44,134 bases of DNA from Bacillota bacterium (GCA_012518645.1 JAAYRS010000050.1:1-44134); one strand, 5' to 3'; shown: positions 18,699-28,029, counted from the stretch's first letter. Notes: generated from the sequence alone by a model not told the origin. Numbers and translations are program-made.

Positions 18699-19295
18699 TT
18701 GATCCAAAAAAATTTGATTATAATTGTGATCATCTGCCTCTTTTTAAGTTCCACAACTGTCCAGGCCTCCTGGGTTTGGGAAATAGCTGTTTGGAATTCA
18801 CCGCACGGGCAGCAACAGATCTTTTCCACTGAACTCTGCCGCGCTTGGAAGTTCCGCCGATTTTGGCGGGCAGAGCTGGCCGCAGCCGGCCAATTTACGC
18901 GGCCTGGGCCGGGCCAAGGAGAGGATCTTTTCCAGCCCCGGGCCTCTCTTCTTTATCGGCCTTCCTTAAGAGAAGCAACCCATGGTAAATTTAGTCTAAC
19001 CTATCACCCCAAAGTTAGCCGCTGGGAGTTGGCAGCGGGCTTGGAAGTAATGGCAGATCCTCTCTTGCTCTCCGCAGCGCTTCAGGGAAATAACCGGGAG
19101 GCCGGCCTCAATTTGGGTTTGGTTTTTGCTGCCAATGAAAGGTGGGCCTTGGGAGCCCACCTTCACTACACCCGAAATTCTCTTTATACTTTTCAAGTTC
19201 ATCATTCCAAGGCTCAAAACACGATCCAAACTATTAGTTACAGCCGCAGCCTGGACGGTTCCTTGCAGCGCCTGGGCTTAAAGCTTACTTTCTGA
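18699..19295 (+). CDS. Putative outer-membrane beta-barrel-like protein
   Basis: Signal peptide (IVIICLFLSSTTVQA); alternating amphipathic strands; ends LQRLGLKLTF with terminal Phe. SD AGGAGGG, TTG start. Confidence 0.5.
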   Translation: MIQKNLIIIVIICLFLSSTTVQASWVWEIAVWNSPHGQQQIFSTELCRAWKFRRFWRAELAAAGQFTRPGPGQGEDLFQPRASLLYRPSLREATHGKFSLTYHPKVSRWELAAGLEVMADPLLLSAALQGNNREAGLNLGLVFAANERWALGAHLHYTRNSLYTFQVHHSKAQNTIQTISYSRSLDGSLQRLGLKLTF

Positions 19296-21080
19296 AAGCT
19301 CTTCCAATTCGTCTAAAAGCTGGGCAAACACCCCCATGGCCCGAACAATAGGTTCTGGTTTGTTCATGTCCACCCCCGCCTGCCGCAGAAGGTTAAGGGG
19401 GTAATCGGAACCGCCGCTGCTTAAAAAGGTCAAATAACGCTTTACGGCTGTTTCCCCTTCTTCCAAAATTTGTTGGGCTAAGGAAATAGCTGCTGAAAAA
19501 CCGGTGGCATACTTATAGACATAGAAGGGACGGTAGAAATGGGGTATTCTAGCCCATTCCAACGCAATCTGTTCATCCACCACCAGGTCCTCCCCAAAGT
19601 ATTTTTGGTTTAACTGGTAATAGATCTGAGATAGTTGTTCGGATGTAATCGGGAGGCCCCGGCTTACTTGCTCGTGAATTATCATTTCAAATTCAGCAAA
19701 CATGGTCTGACGGAAAACCGTCCCCCGAAACTGCTCTAAATAATGGTTAAGAAGATAAGCCCGCCTTTGAGGATCTTCTGTCTTTTTCAGCAAATGGTCA
19801 ATTAAAATTGCTTCATTCAAAGTGGAGGCAACTTCCGCTACGAAAATAGTGTATTGGGAATTAATAAACTCTTGGCTTTTGTTGGAGTAATAGGTGTGCA
19901 AAGCATGGCCTAACTCTTGGGCCAGGGTGAATACATTGTCTAAAGTCTCCTGATAATTTAGGAGCACATAAGGATGAACGCCATAGGTGCCCCAGGAATA
20001 AGCCCCGCTGGTCTTACCCCTGCTTTCCGTCCAATCGATCCAACCATCTTGGAAACTCCGGTTTAAGTCCTTTAGGTACTCCGCACCTAAAGGCTGCAGC
20101 CCTTCTTGAACCATGGCGATAGCCTCTTCCCTGGGAATTTCCAAATGCTGGTCTTGAACCATGGGCACGTAAAGATCGTACATATGCAGCTGATCCAAGC
20201 CCAAAAGTTTAGTCCGCAAACGAACATAGCGGTGCAGAAGGTGCAGGTGACTGTGAATAGAGTCAATTAAATTCGTGTAAACTTCCGGCGGGACATTATC
20301 CACATCCAAGGCCATTTCTAAAGACGAATCATATTTCCTCACTTTGGAAAAATATAGTTCTTTTTTTACCGCGGCCAAGTAGGTTGTCCCCAACGTATTT
20401 TTCCAGCTTCCATAGGTATTGTACATAGCCTCAAAAGCACCCTTGCGGACCTCCCGCTTTTTGGATTCCAGAAGCTTGATATAGCGGCCGTGGGTTAATT
20501 CCACCATTTCCCCCGCATCGTTTTCTACATTGGGAAACTTTAGATCGGCGTTGTTAAACATGCGAAAGATATTGCCCGGCGCCTCTGCTATTTCCCCCGC
20601 CGCAGCCAACAATTCTTCCTGTTCGGCGGGAAGTGTGTGTTCTTTCATCCTGAATAGGTTTTCTAAATAGTGTTCGTAAACAGCGAGCCCCGGAACCTCT
20701 TTAATCCAACCACGAACAACCTCTTGTTCCAAATCCAAAATTTCCGGCTCCAAGAATGCCCCGGCGGCACTTAATTCCACTGCCGCGGCCGTAGCTTGAG
20801 CCGCATAGCCTTGATAGAGAGAATTGGCGTTATCTTCATCTTTCCTCATTTGTGCGTAGGAAATAAGATGCCCCAGCAGAACCCCAAGTTCATCGTGGAC
20901 CTGCAAAGCAGTAAGGAGGGATTTTCCCGATTTGATCGTACCCCGCAGTGACTCTACTTTTTCTCTGCTGGCTTTAGCCTTTTCCAAATCTTGTTCCCAA
21001 TCCTGGTTTGTGGCGTAGATATCTTCTAAACGCCATTTTAGTTCTTCCCTTATTTCTTGACGTTTGGGAAGTTTGCCCAT
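19278..21080 (-). CDS. Oligoendopeptidase F-like M3 peptidase with altered zinc motif
   Basis: Full-length PepF architecture; FTLAQELGHALHTYYS and FVAEVASTLNEAILIDHLL. The usual HEXXH reads QELGH. Confidence 0.9.
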   Translation of the reverse strand: MGKLPKRQEIREELKWRLEDIYATNQDWEQDLEKAKASREKVESLRGTIKSGKSLLTALQVHDELGVLLGHLISYAQMRKDEDNANSLYQGYAAQATAAAVELSAAGAFLEPEILDLEQEVVRGWIKEVPGLAVYEHYLENLFRMKEHTLPAEQEELLAAAGEIAEAPGNIFRMFNNADLKFPNVENDAGEMVELTHGRYIKLLESKKREVRKGAFEAMYNTYGSWKNTLGTTYLAAVKKELYFSKVRKYDSSLEMALDVDNVPPEVYTNLIDSIHSHLHLLHRYVRLRTKLLGLDQLHMYDLYVPMVQDQHLEIPREEAIAMVQEGLQPLGAEYLKDLNRSFQDGWIDWTESRGKTSGAYSWGTYGVHPYVLLNYQETLDNVFTLAQELGHALHTYYSNKSQEFINSQYTIFVAEVASTLNEAILIDHLLKKTEDPQRRAYLLNHYLEQFRGTVFRQTMFAEFEMIIHEQVSRGLPITSEQLSQIYYQLNQKYFGEDLVVDEQIALEWARIPHFYRPFYVYKYATGFSAAISLAQQILEEGETAVKRYLTFLSSGGSDYPLNLLRQAGVDMNKPEPIVRAMGVFAQLLDELEELSESKL

Positions 21081-21205
21081 TTTTAGTCCGCTCCTTTGTC
21101 TTCTTTATTCTTTCCTTCTTTCTCCTTAAATGAATCCTATCCTCCCTTAGGTGCAAAAACAGGATCTTTTTCGTTTATGTGGAAATAGAAATTGAGGTGA
21201 AGGCT

Positions 21206-23350
21206 ATGAATACCCCAGAGGTTTTTGCCCTCGATATTGGAACCAGGAAAATTGCCGGTTTGTTGATGTCACCGACAGAAGAAGGCTTTGTGATTAATCA
21301 CGGCTCATTATATCAGCAACTGCCTAAAGCCATGGCTGACGGGCAAATACATCATATTGACGCCGTAACTAAAATAATTTCTAGAGTTAAAAAGGAACTG
21401 GAAGAAAAAAGCGGCCGAGACTTAAAGCAAGTGGCAGTAGCGGCCGCTGGACGTTCTTTAATCACCCGCACCGGCAGAAGCAGTATTGCATTAAGGCCTA
21501 ACCAACGCCTTTCCGCCTCCGAAGTGAAGGCTTTAGAATTAGAGGCAGTGTGGTCCGCTATTAAAAAACTATCCGCTGACGGGCAAGAAGGAGTTTTAGA
21601 CAGCTATCTCTGTGTTGGCTACAGCACTGTCCACTATTACTTAGATCAAGAGCCCATTGGCTCTTTACTTGGGCACCAAGGCAGGGAAGGCCAGGTTGAA
21701 GTCATTGCCACCTTTTTGCCGCGCATCGTTATCAACTCCTTGGGGACTGCTTTGGAAAATGCCGGATTAGAAATGGCCTCTTTAACCCTGGAACCCATTG
21801 CCGCCATGCATATAGTAGTGCCGGCCACCATGCGCATGCTGAACATTGCCTTAGTAGATATAGGAGCAGGCACTTCTGACCTGGCCATTTCAGCCCAAGG
21901 CACAGTTCGGGCTTACGGCATGGTTTCCAGTGCCGGTGATCAGATTACTAAAGAGATTTCTAATCACTTTTTACTTGATTTGGCTGTGGCGGAGCAGGTT
22001 AAAGTAAACCTCCGGCCGGGTAAAACTACGAGATGCCGCGATGTTTTCGGAAATGAGCTGGCGCTTAGCTACGAACAAATCTTAGAGGTGATTCATCCCA
22101 AAACAATAGAGTTAACGGAAAAAATCGCCCAGGAAATCCTCCGCCTCAATGACGGTCCGCCTAAAGGCATTATTTTAATCGGCGGAGGCAGCCTTACACC
22201 CAAATTGGCCCCCCTTTTGGCCAAGATTTTGGACCTGCCGGAAAATTTAGTCCGCGTCCGCGATCGGACTAATCTTCCGGTGGTAGAAGGCGCCCCCCAC
22301 TTCAGCGGACCGGAAATAATTACACCTATCGGTATCGGCTGCACTTACCTGGACGGATTAGCCATGGAGTTAACGCACGTTACCGTTAATGATGAAAAAC
22401 TCCAATTTTTGAAATTAACCTCCTCCACTGTAGGCGATGCCCTTGTTAACAGCGGGCTCACCCCGGCCGATCTTATCGGCAGGCCGGGCCCTGCTTACAC
22501 TGTGGAAATTAACAACCGCTGCGTTTCTATCCCGGGCACTATGGGTAAGCCCGCCCTAATTTTAAAAAACGAGAAGCCGGCGGAGTTGGAAACAAATTTG
22601 AATGAAGGGGATCAAATAACTGTTACCCCCGGTGTTCCCGGAAAGTCACCTCAAATAACAGTGGGGGAATTTGTGGATGCGGAAAGCTACACTTTTGAAA
22701 TCACCTTAAACGGATCCCCTTTGACAGTGGAACCCATCCTTTTAGTGAATAAGGAACCGCAAAACAAAGACTATCTAATTCAAGATCGGGATAAAATCAC
22801 ATTGCAACCGATAACTAATATCCGGGAATTATTACAGCATTTAGATCTTCCCCTGCAGCGGGAAATCCGTTTTAAACTAAACGGGAAAGAAACAACAGCC
22901 CTGGAAAAAATCAAGGTGCTGATTAATGGAAAAGAAAAACCATTACAAACAGCGTTACGTCAAGGCCAAAACATAGAATTTCGGCATGAAAAATGTACTC
23001 TTGGCGACATCTGCCGGCCGGCGCAGGGCCCTGTTAGCATTACCGTCACCATTAACGAGCAGCCCTTTAAATTAAGCCCTCCGCAATCAATCCCTCTCGT
23101 GAACGGCGAAAAAGCCTCTTTTGATCAAATCATCAAACAAAACGATGTAATCGAATACCAAGCCGGAAGAGAGCTTTTGAATTCTTTTATCGTCACGGAC
23201 ATCTTTCGGGACTATCAGCCCGAAGAACCTTTTCTTAAAACTGGAGGCAAGATCCTAGTCAACGGGGAAGAAGCCGGCTTTACCACCCCTTTAAAAAACG
23301 GGGATAAAATTGAATTGATTTCTTTGGAAACGGGAGAAGTGGCTACCTGA
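21206..23350 (+). CDS. FtsA-like actin-fold ATPase with long C-terminal beta-grasp-like extension
   Basis: ALDIGTRKIAGLL, VDIGAGTSDLAI, LIGGGSLTPKL; C-terminal repeats of the ILVNGEEAGFTTPLKNGDKIELI type. Start moved to ATG at 21206 (SD GAGGTGA). Confidence 0.8.
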   Translation: MNTPEVFALDIGTRKIAGLLMSPTEEGFVINHGSLYQQLPKAMADGQIHHIDAVTKIISRVKKELEEKSGRDLKQVAVAAAGRSLITRTGRSSIALRPNQRLSASEVKALELEAVWSAIKKLSADGQEGVLDSYLCVGYSTVHYYLDQEPIGSLLGHQGREGQVEVIATFLPRIVINSLGTALENAGLEMASLTLEPIAAMHIVVPATMRMLNIALVDIGAGTSDLAISAQGTVRAYGMVSSAGDQITKEISNHFLLDLAVAEQVKVNLRPGKTTRCRDVFGNELALSYEQILEVIHPKTIELTEKIAQEILRLNDGPPKGIILIGGGSLTPKLAPLLAKILDLPENLVRVRDRTNLPVVEGAPHFSGPEIITPIGIGCTYLDGLAMELTHVTVNDEKLQFLKLTSSTVGDALVNSGLTPADLIGRPGPAYTVEINNRCVSIPGTMGKPALILKNEKPAELETNLNEGDQITVTPGVPGKSPQITVGEFVDAESYTFEITLNGSPLTVEPILLVNKEPQNKDYLIQDRDKITLQPITNIRELLQHLDLPLQREIRFKLNGKETTALEKIKVLINGKEKPLQTALRQGQNIEFRHEKCTLGDICRPAQGPVSITVTINEQPFKLSPPQSIPLVNGEKASFDQIIKQNDVIEYQAGRELLNSFIVTDIFRDYQPEEPFLKTGGKILVNGEEAGFTTPLKNGDKIELISLETGEVAT

Positions 23351-23484
23351 TTGAGCAGGCCGGCCCTCTAGCATAATACCCGCTGTTCGCACAGGCGGTT
23401 CCAGGGTTTTGCCTTTAATTTTGGAGTAATAATTTTAAAACAAAGTAGGTCCGCTTCTAAATAAGTATGCGCGTAAGGCACTAA

Positions 23485-23519
23485 AAAACGATAGGGAAAA
23501 TAAATTTCGCTATCGTTTT
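23485..23519. terminator. Hairpin downstream of FtsA-like gene
   Basis: AAAACGATAGgGAAA-ATAAA-TTTCgCTATCGTTTT: 10+4 bp with one G:G mismatch. Confidence 0.55.
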
Positions 23520-23549
23520 CTTAGCCTTATATGAAATTGAATTTAGAAC

Positions 23550-23960
23550 TTAAAATACTTCCGGCTCACCGAAATAATCACCCGCAAGACGGATAAACTT
23601 CATCCCGGTATCCGATAAAAAACTTGTGTTAGTCATGATTGTCAATGTCAGAAAAGGGCTTTGTTTGATATCTATCAGCCGGAAAATAGGTTCTTTAAAA
23701 AATATTTCGCCCTAATACGGGTCTGAATTGTAATCCGCATTCCCCAGGTTCTTTTTTTCAAATTCATTCTATCAGAATTATTTGGAACTGTCATTTTCAA
23801 TTTCCACGGAGTTTGGAACAGGATCATCAAAAAACACTACTTCTAAATGCTCTTCTAAAGATGCAATTTGTTTTGGTTTTCAGCCGCTTTAGAAAAATGA
23901 TTATATCTTTTGATGGCTTCGAAACACAAGAAACACGATAATCCCAAAATCCCCACTTTC
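23550..23960 (-). pseudogene. Decayed coding remnant of unknown family
   Basis: Minus-strand protein-like stretches AIKRYNHFSKAAENQNK, QIASLEEHLEVVFFDDPVPNSVEIENDSSK and MTVPNNSDRMNFEKKNLGNADYNSDPY*GEIFFKEPIFRLIDIKQSPFLTLTIMTNTSFLSDTGMKFIRLAGDYFGEPEVF*, in different frames and with an internal TAG at 23712-23714. Confidence 0.5.
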
Positions 23961-24085
23961 CATCTTAAAACCTAAGATATCGTGGAATTACTATCAAGTA
24001 TCCGTAATTACGGATCTTTGCGATTACGTTATTTCTACTGCCGATAATTATTGTTTCTTACACCTTTCCGGGCCCCGATCCCAGT

Positions 24086-24113
24086 CAAAGCCCCGCGATT
24101 AGGCGGGGCTTTG
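24086..24113 (-). terminator. Hairpin terminator after the DUF3298-like gene
   Basis: CAAAGCCCCGC-gattag-GCGGGGCTTTG. Confidence 0.75.
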
Positions 24114-24115
24114 AA

Positions 24116-24775
24116 TTACTCTAAGGGAAAAGTAAATTTCTGAATTCCGGAGACATAAGGGGCTATTTCATAAAGCCCGAAATAAACGACTATGCTCTTT
24201 TCCTGAAGGTAAAACCCCTGCGGTTCTTGGAACATATCCGCGGTAAACTCAGGGATTAAAAACCGGGCAGGATCTTTTTTTACCTCCCCGTTGATAATTT
24301 CTGCCAGCCGGGCCCGCTGCGCCGGCTCGGGAAGAACGTCTTCAAATTCTAAAACCTGCCCCGTAGTTAAATCAAGGTTGATAGCTTCTAAATAGGTCAT
24401 CCCGTGGGCCCCACCCGTATATTGGTAAAAAGTCAGGGTAAGGCTTAATAGACCGCCTTTATTCAACCTTACTTCGTAATCTACCAGCCCCGCGTGGGGA
24501 AAAGCAGCTTGGGGATACATTTCTTTGGTTTTTTGAGCAGATTCCAAAGTTTCCCGGATAAAGCCTTCTACCCGCAGCTTAATTACCTCATTAATCTCAG
24601 ACTGCCATTTTGGGTTCATTGCTGCCCCAATTTGGGGAATCACTGCTTCAATTTCAACCCAAGGGTCCTTTTTCAAATAGTGATGTTCGTAAAGAAAGGC
24701 CTTGTTTGGAAAACCACCCAGAATTCGCGATTGGTAAGGACTTCCATAAGCAACACAGCTTAAACTTAGAAGCAC
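24116..24775 (-). CDS. DUF3298/DUF4163-domain secreted protein (RsiV/PdaC-like)
   Basis: FYQYTGGAHGMTYLEAINLDLTTGQVLEFEDVL is the DUF3298 signature region; N-terminal signal. Confidence 0.8.
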   Translation of the reverse strand: MLLSLSCVAYGSPYQSRILGGFPNKAFLYEHHYLKKDPWVEIEAVIPQIGAAMNPKWQSEINEVIKLRVEGFIRETLESAQKTKEMYPQAAFPHAGLVDYEVRLNKGGLLSLTLTFYQYTGGAHGMTYLEAINLDLTTGQVLEFEDVLPEPAQRARLAEIINGEVKKDPARFLIPEFTADMFQEPQGFYLQEKSIVVYFGLYEIAPYVSGIQKFTFPLE

Positions 24776-24827
24776 GGTAATTACTAAAAGAACAATTTTG
24801 GGCCTCGTACTAATGCACCTCCTCCAG

Positions 24828-25280
24828 CTAATAGTAACGCCAGTTTTGTTTCAGATGAGCGGACCCCAAACGATCAACGTAAACGGCTGAATCGCAAAAA
24901 ATCTGGATTAGCCTTGCCTGAGATGAAAGGGGCCAGGGGCAAAGTTTTTCCGCCACAGCATACTCTTCGCTAGCTGAAGCCAGCACCTCGGCGGTACCAA
25001 AAAACTGGACTCCTTTAATTTGATGATAATCTTCCTGAAAAGGTGAGGCCACCAAGAGGCAGACTTCCCCGTTAACTTCTAAATTATCAAACTTACTGCC
25101 GCCTTGCGAAGGAATATAAATGTGGAAATTGTCATCTAAAAAATATTTTACAGGGCTAACCCTTAGCCCAGCTGGGCCCATCGTGCCTAAAGCCCCCGTA
25201 TCTCTGCTGCGGGCAAAAGAAAGGATGGCTTCTTTCAATTCTTCTTGAGTTAACTTATCCTCAAAGAGTGTGGTGGACAT
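24828..25280 (-). CDS. Pyridoxamine 5'-phosphate oxidase-family protein
   Basis: GALGTMGPAGLRVSPVKYFLDDNFHIYIPSQGGSKFDNLEVNGEVCLLV and VQFFGTAEVL. Confidence 0.82.
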   Translation of the reverse strand: MSTTLFEDKLTQEELKEAILSFARSRDTGALGTMGPAGLRVSPVKYFLDDNFHIYIPSQGGSKFDNLEVNGEVCLLVASPFQEDYHQIKGVQFFGTAEVLASASEEYAVAEKLCPWPLSSQARLIQIFCDSAVYVDRLGSAHLKQNWRYY

Positions 25281-25341
25281 AATTTTTTCCTTTCTGTTTT
25301 TGCTACTAGAGTGCCCTTTTGGTTTCTAAATCATGCTAAAA

Positions 25342-25363
25342 AAAGGGCTCCCGGGAGCCCTTT
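25342..25363 (-). terminator. Perfect 22-bp palindrome, probable terminator of the lipoprotein gene
   Basis: AAAGGGCTCCCGGGAGCCCTTT immediately downstream of the minus-strand gene. Confidence 0.7.
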
Positions 25364-25369
25364 GGTTTC

Positions 25370-25795
25370 TTATTTAAATTGTACTGTAGACTTTGCAGTT
25401 GAGTTTTTAGTCCCCTCCACCAGCAACTCTAGGATGTATTCTTTACCTTTTAGTTCTTTCTCATATTCCGTGGCCGAAAGATCGGCAACACCCTCCAAAC
25501 TAACAGGATCCATAGGTACGGACACAGTACCAAGGGGCCCTACCGTAACCGTTTTATCTAACGTAGCGGTTTCCGGGCCAAATAAGAAATCTTCCCCATC
25601 TTTAATAGAAATCGTGACGGTATTTATAGTGAATTTGCCAAATCCTGAAAGTTTAGCTTTTAGCCCCAGATCAAGCGTTTCTTGCCCCCGTTCGATAGTA
25701 AGGGGGCTATCCATCAAGAAAGTTACCGATGCGGACAAACAACCAGCTAGTAAAACCGTTATTAATAGCAGACTAATAACACTTATTCTTTTCAT
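25370..25795 (-). CDS. Lipoprotein (LEA14/WHy-like fold possible)
   Basis: MKRISVISLLLITVLLAGC lipobox; beta-rich remainder. Confidence 0.75.
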   Translation of the reverse strand: MKRISVISLLLITVLLAGCLSASVTFLMDSPLTIERGQETLDLGLKAKLSGFGKFTINTVTISIKDGEDFLFGPETATLDKTVTVGPLGTVSVPMDPVSLEGVADLSATEYEKELKGKEYILELLVEGTKNSTAKSTVQFK

Positions 25796-25925
25796 AGTGT
25801 GAACCTCCCATCTGATGATAGGGAGAGTTCTTCGAGCAGGCACATTTTCCTGCCATTCATTAAAAATTTAGGATAATCTTGGTGAACGGGCCAAGATCCG
25901 GAAGGAGTTTTAGATAATATGTACG

Positions 25926-26855
25926 TTAAAACATTTCAAGCCCGCAGACGGGTTCCGGGCCCAAATTATTGGAAGTAGACTCTAAGTTGGTAATTACTTG
26001 CTCGTCGATTTCCAGCTTCTTAGCGAGCAGGCTGGAAAGGTAAGCGCCCTTAGCGGGAGCCAACGGTGCCGCTTGTAATCTCGCCCCGGGATACAATCCG
26101 GTTACCACCGAACACACTTTCTCCAAAACAAGAGTACAATCCAGAAGAACTTTGCCGTAAAGCCCAATTACCGGATCAAGAACCTGCATATGCCGGGCCA
26201 TTTTCACCACCAGACGGATCAATTCATGAGCTATATCGGTAATGATCTCCAAAGCTAAGGGATTGCCCTTCTCGGCCAAACGGTTTAAGGACAAAGCCGC
26301 AGTAGCAAATTTATCGTGTTCAGGAACGCAGCGATTATCTTGGATAATTTGAAGCAGCCCCCGCAGGCCAAAAGCCCCGGATTCGTTCTCTATTTTCTTA
26401 AAAATCCGCCGGAATAAATCCCTTACCAGAAACTGTTGGCAAAGGCGGAAGCGCAGCCCGGCGAAATCATCGTAAACAACAACCCCAGTTTGGCCCCCCA
26501 TCAGCACCATTCTTTCTTTCCCGGGAACTCCTAAAGTACAAGTAGTAACAAAATCAGTAGTTTGAATTTCCGCTTCTTCCAACACACCCTGGACCAAGTA
26601 ACAAAGATTGCCGCTTTTTTCGGCAAAATTTGACTTGTAGGTAAAACTAACCATCTTCAATTTCTTCCGTTTCCGCCAGCCAATTGTTTCAGAAATAAGG
26701 TTTTTGAAATTCTGCCTGGCCAGTTCCGGCTGATGAAAGTGAAAATTGACCGAACCGCCCCTGCTGGCAGCGATAACGTTTCCCCGGGAGTCCCCCACCA
26801 CCGCGGTTGCGGTTTGATTATTATCCGCAACCCCCAAAAATAGCTTACTATTCAT
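25926..26855 (-). CDS. BadF/BadG/BcrA/BcrD ATPase-family (N-acetylglucosamine kinase-like) protein
   Basis: LFLGVADNNQTATAVVGDSRGNVIAASRGGSVNFH; LMGGQTGVVVYDDFAGLRFR. Confidence 0.75.
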   Translation of the reverse strand: MNSKLFLGVADNNQTATAVVGDSRGNVIAASRGGSVNFHFHQPELARQNFKNLISETIGWRKRKKLKMVSFTYKSNFAEKSGNLCYLVQGVLEEAEIQTTDFVTTCTLGVPGKERMVLMGGQTGVVVYDDFAGLRFRLCQQFLVRDLFRRIFKKIENESGAFGLRGLLQIIQDNRCVPEHDKFATAALSLNRLAEKGNPLALEIITDIAHELIRLVVKMARHMQVLDPVIGLYGKVLLDCTLVLEKVCSVVTGLYPGARLQAAPLAPAKGAYLSSLLAKKLEIDEQVITNLESTSNNLGPEPVCGLEMF

Positions 26856-27050
26856 ATTGTTGCTCTAGTAGTTCCACTTGCTTCAACTTCAGCTATACCC
26901 AAGATTCTGTCTATTTACCCTATACCGGCTGCGAACTACTCTTTTCCGCCCCCTTTACAATGTATTTCCTTCTTAGTTTATCCTTTATAATATAACATGA
27001 ACTTAATATAAAAGGCAACTACCAGCTCAGTGTTTTTACATATTATTTAC

Positions 27051-28025
27051 CTAAAGGTCTGTTTCTATTTTAGGCTCCGCTTTTACTGCCACCGCGGCCA
27101 GAAGTTCTTCAATTATACCGGCGGCACTGATGCCCCTTAGTTCGGTGCGGGTCTTCAATCTTAAACGGTGAGCCAAAACAGGGACAGCCATTTTTTTAAC
27201 ATCATCCGGGAGAATGAAATCCCGGCCGGAAAGGGCAGCCCAAGCCTGGGATGCCCTTAGCAAAAAGAGGCTGCCTCGGGGCGAAACACCCAGCCGCACT
27301 TGGGAGTGAGTGCGGGTACTTTGAACTAAGCGCACAATGTAATCGCGGACAGAGTCCTCCACAAAAACTTCGGTGACGGCGTTTTGCAGTTCTGCCACCT
27401 GGGTTGGATCCGTGCAAGCGGTTAGTTCGTGAATAGGGTGTTTTTTTTGCAGCCGGTGAAGAAGCCTATCCTCTTCTTCCAAGCTAGGATAACCCAAATC
27501 CAAGCGGACCAGGAAACGATCCAGCTGCGCTTCAGGCAAGGGGAAGGTACCCTCGTATTCTATTGGGTTTTGAGTAGCTAAAACCAAAAAGGGCTGCTCT
27601 AACTGATAAGTAACGCCATCCACAGTAACTTGGCCTTCCCCCATCGCTTCTAAAAGGCTGGATTGGGTTCGGGGGGTGGCTCGGTTGATTTCATCCGCTA
27701 AAACAATCTGGGCCAAAACAGGGCCGGGGCGGAAGACAAAATCGTTCAGTTTTTGGTCATAGACAGATACCCCGGTAATGTCAGAGGGAAGCAGGTCAGG
27801 AGTACACTGGATGCGGCTGAAAGTACCGCCAAAAGAGATAGCCAAAGAACGGGCTAAAATAGTTTTTCCCACACCGGGCACATCTTCCAGCAATACATGG
27901 CCGCCGCTTAGTAAAGCGGCCAAAAGAATTTTAATTTCCATTTCTTTACCCACAATGACCCGAGAAATATTTTCCTTCATTTTCTGCCCAAACTTTTGAA
28001 CAGACGAAATCGGTAATTGAATCAT
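27051..28025 (-). CDS. MoxR-family AAA+ ATPase
   Basis: HVLLEDVPGVGKTILARSLA; DEINRATPRTQSSLLEAMGEGQVTVDG; LATQNPIEYEGTFPLPEAQLDRF. Confidence 0.95.
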   Translation of the reverse strand: MIQLPISSVQKFGQKMKENISRVIVGKEMEIKILLAALLSGGHVLLEDVPGVGKTILARSLAISFGGTFSRIQCTPDLLPSDITGVSVYDQKLNDFVFRPGPVLAQIVLADEINRATPRTQSSLLEAMGEGQVTVDGVTYQLEQPFLVLATQNPIEYEGTFPLPEAQLDRFLVRLDLGYPSLEEEDRLLHRLQKKHPIHELTACTDPTQVAELQNAVTEVFVEDSVRDYIVRLVQSTRTHSQVRLGVSPRGSLFLLRASQAWAALSGRDFILPDDVKKMAVPVLAHRLRLKTRTELRGISAAGIIEELLAAVAVKAEPKIETDL

Positions 28026-28029
28026 AGTT

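Noticed and set aside
23712-23714. In-frame TAG in the decayed gene as possible pyrrolysine readthrough
   Set aside because: The same region also needs frameshifts upstream and lacks a good SD, so pseudogene decay is simpler.
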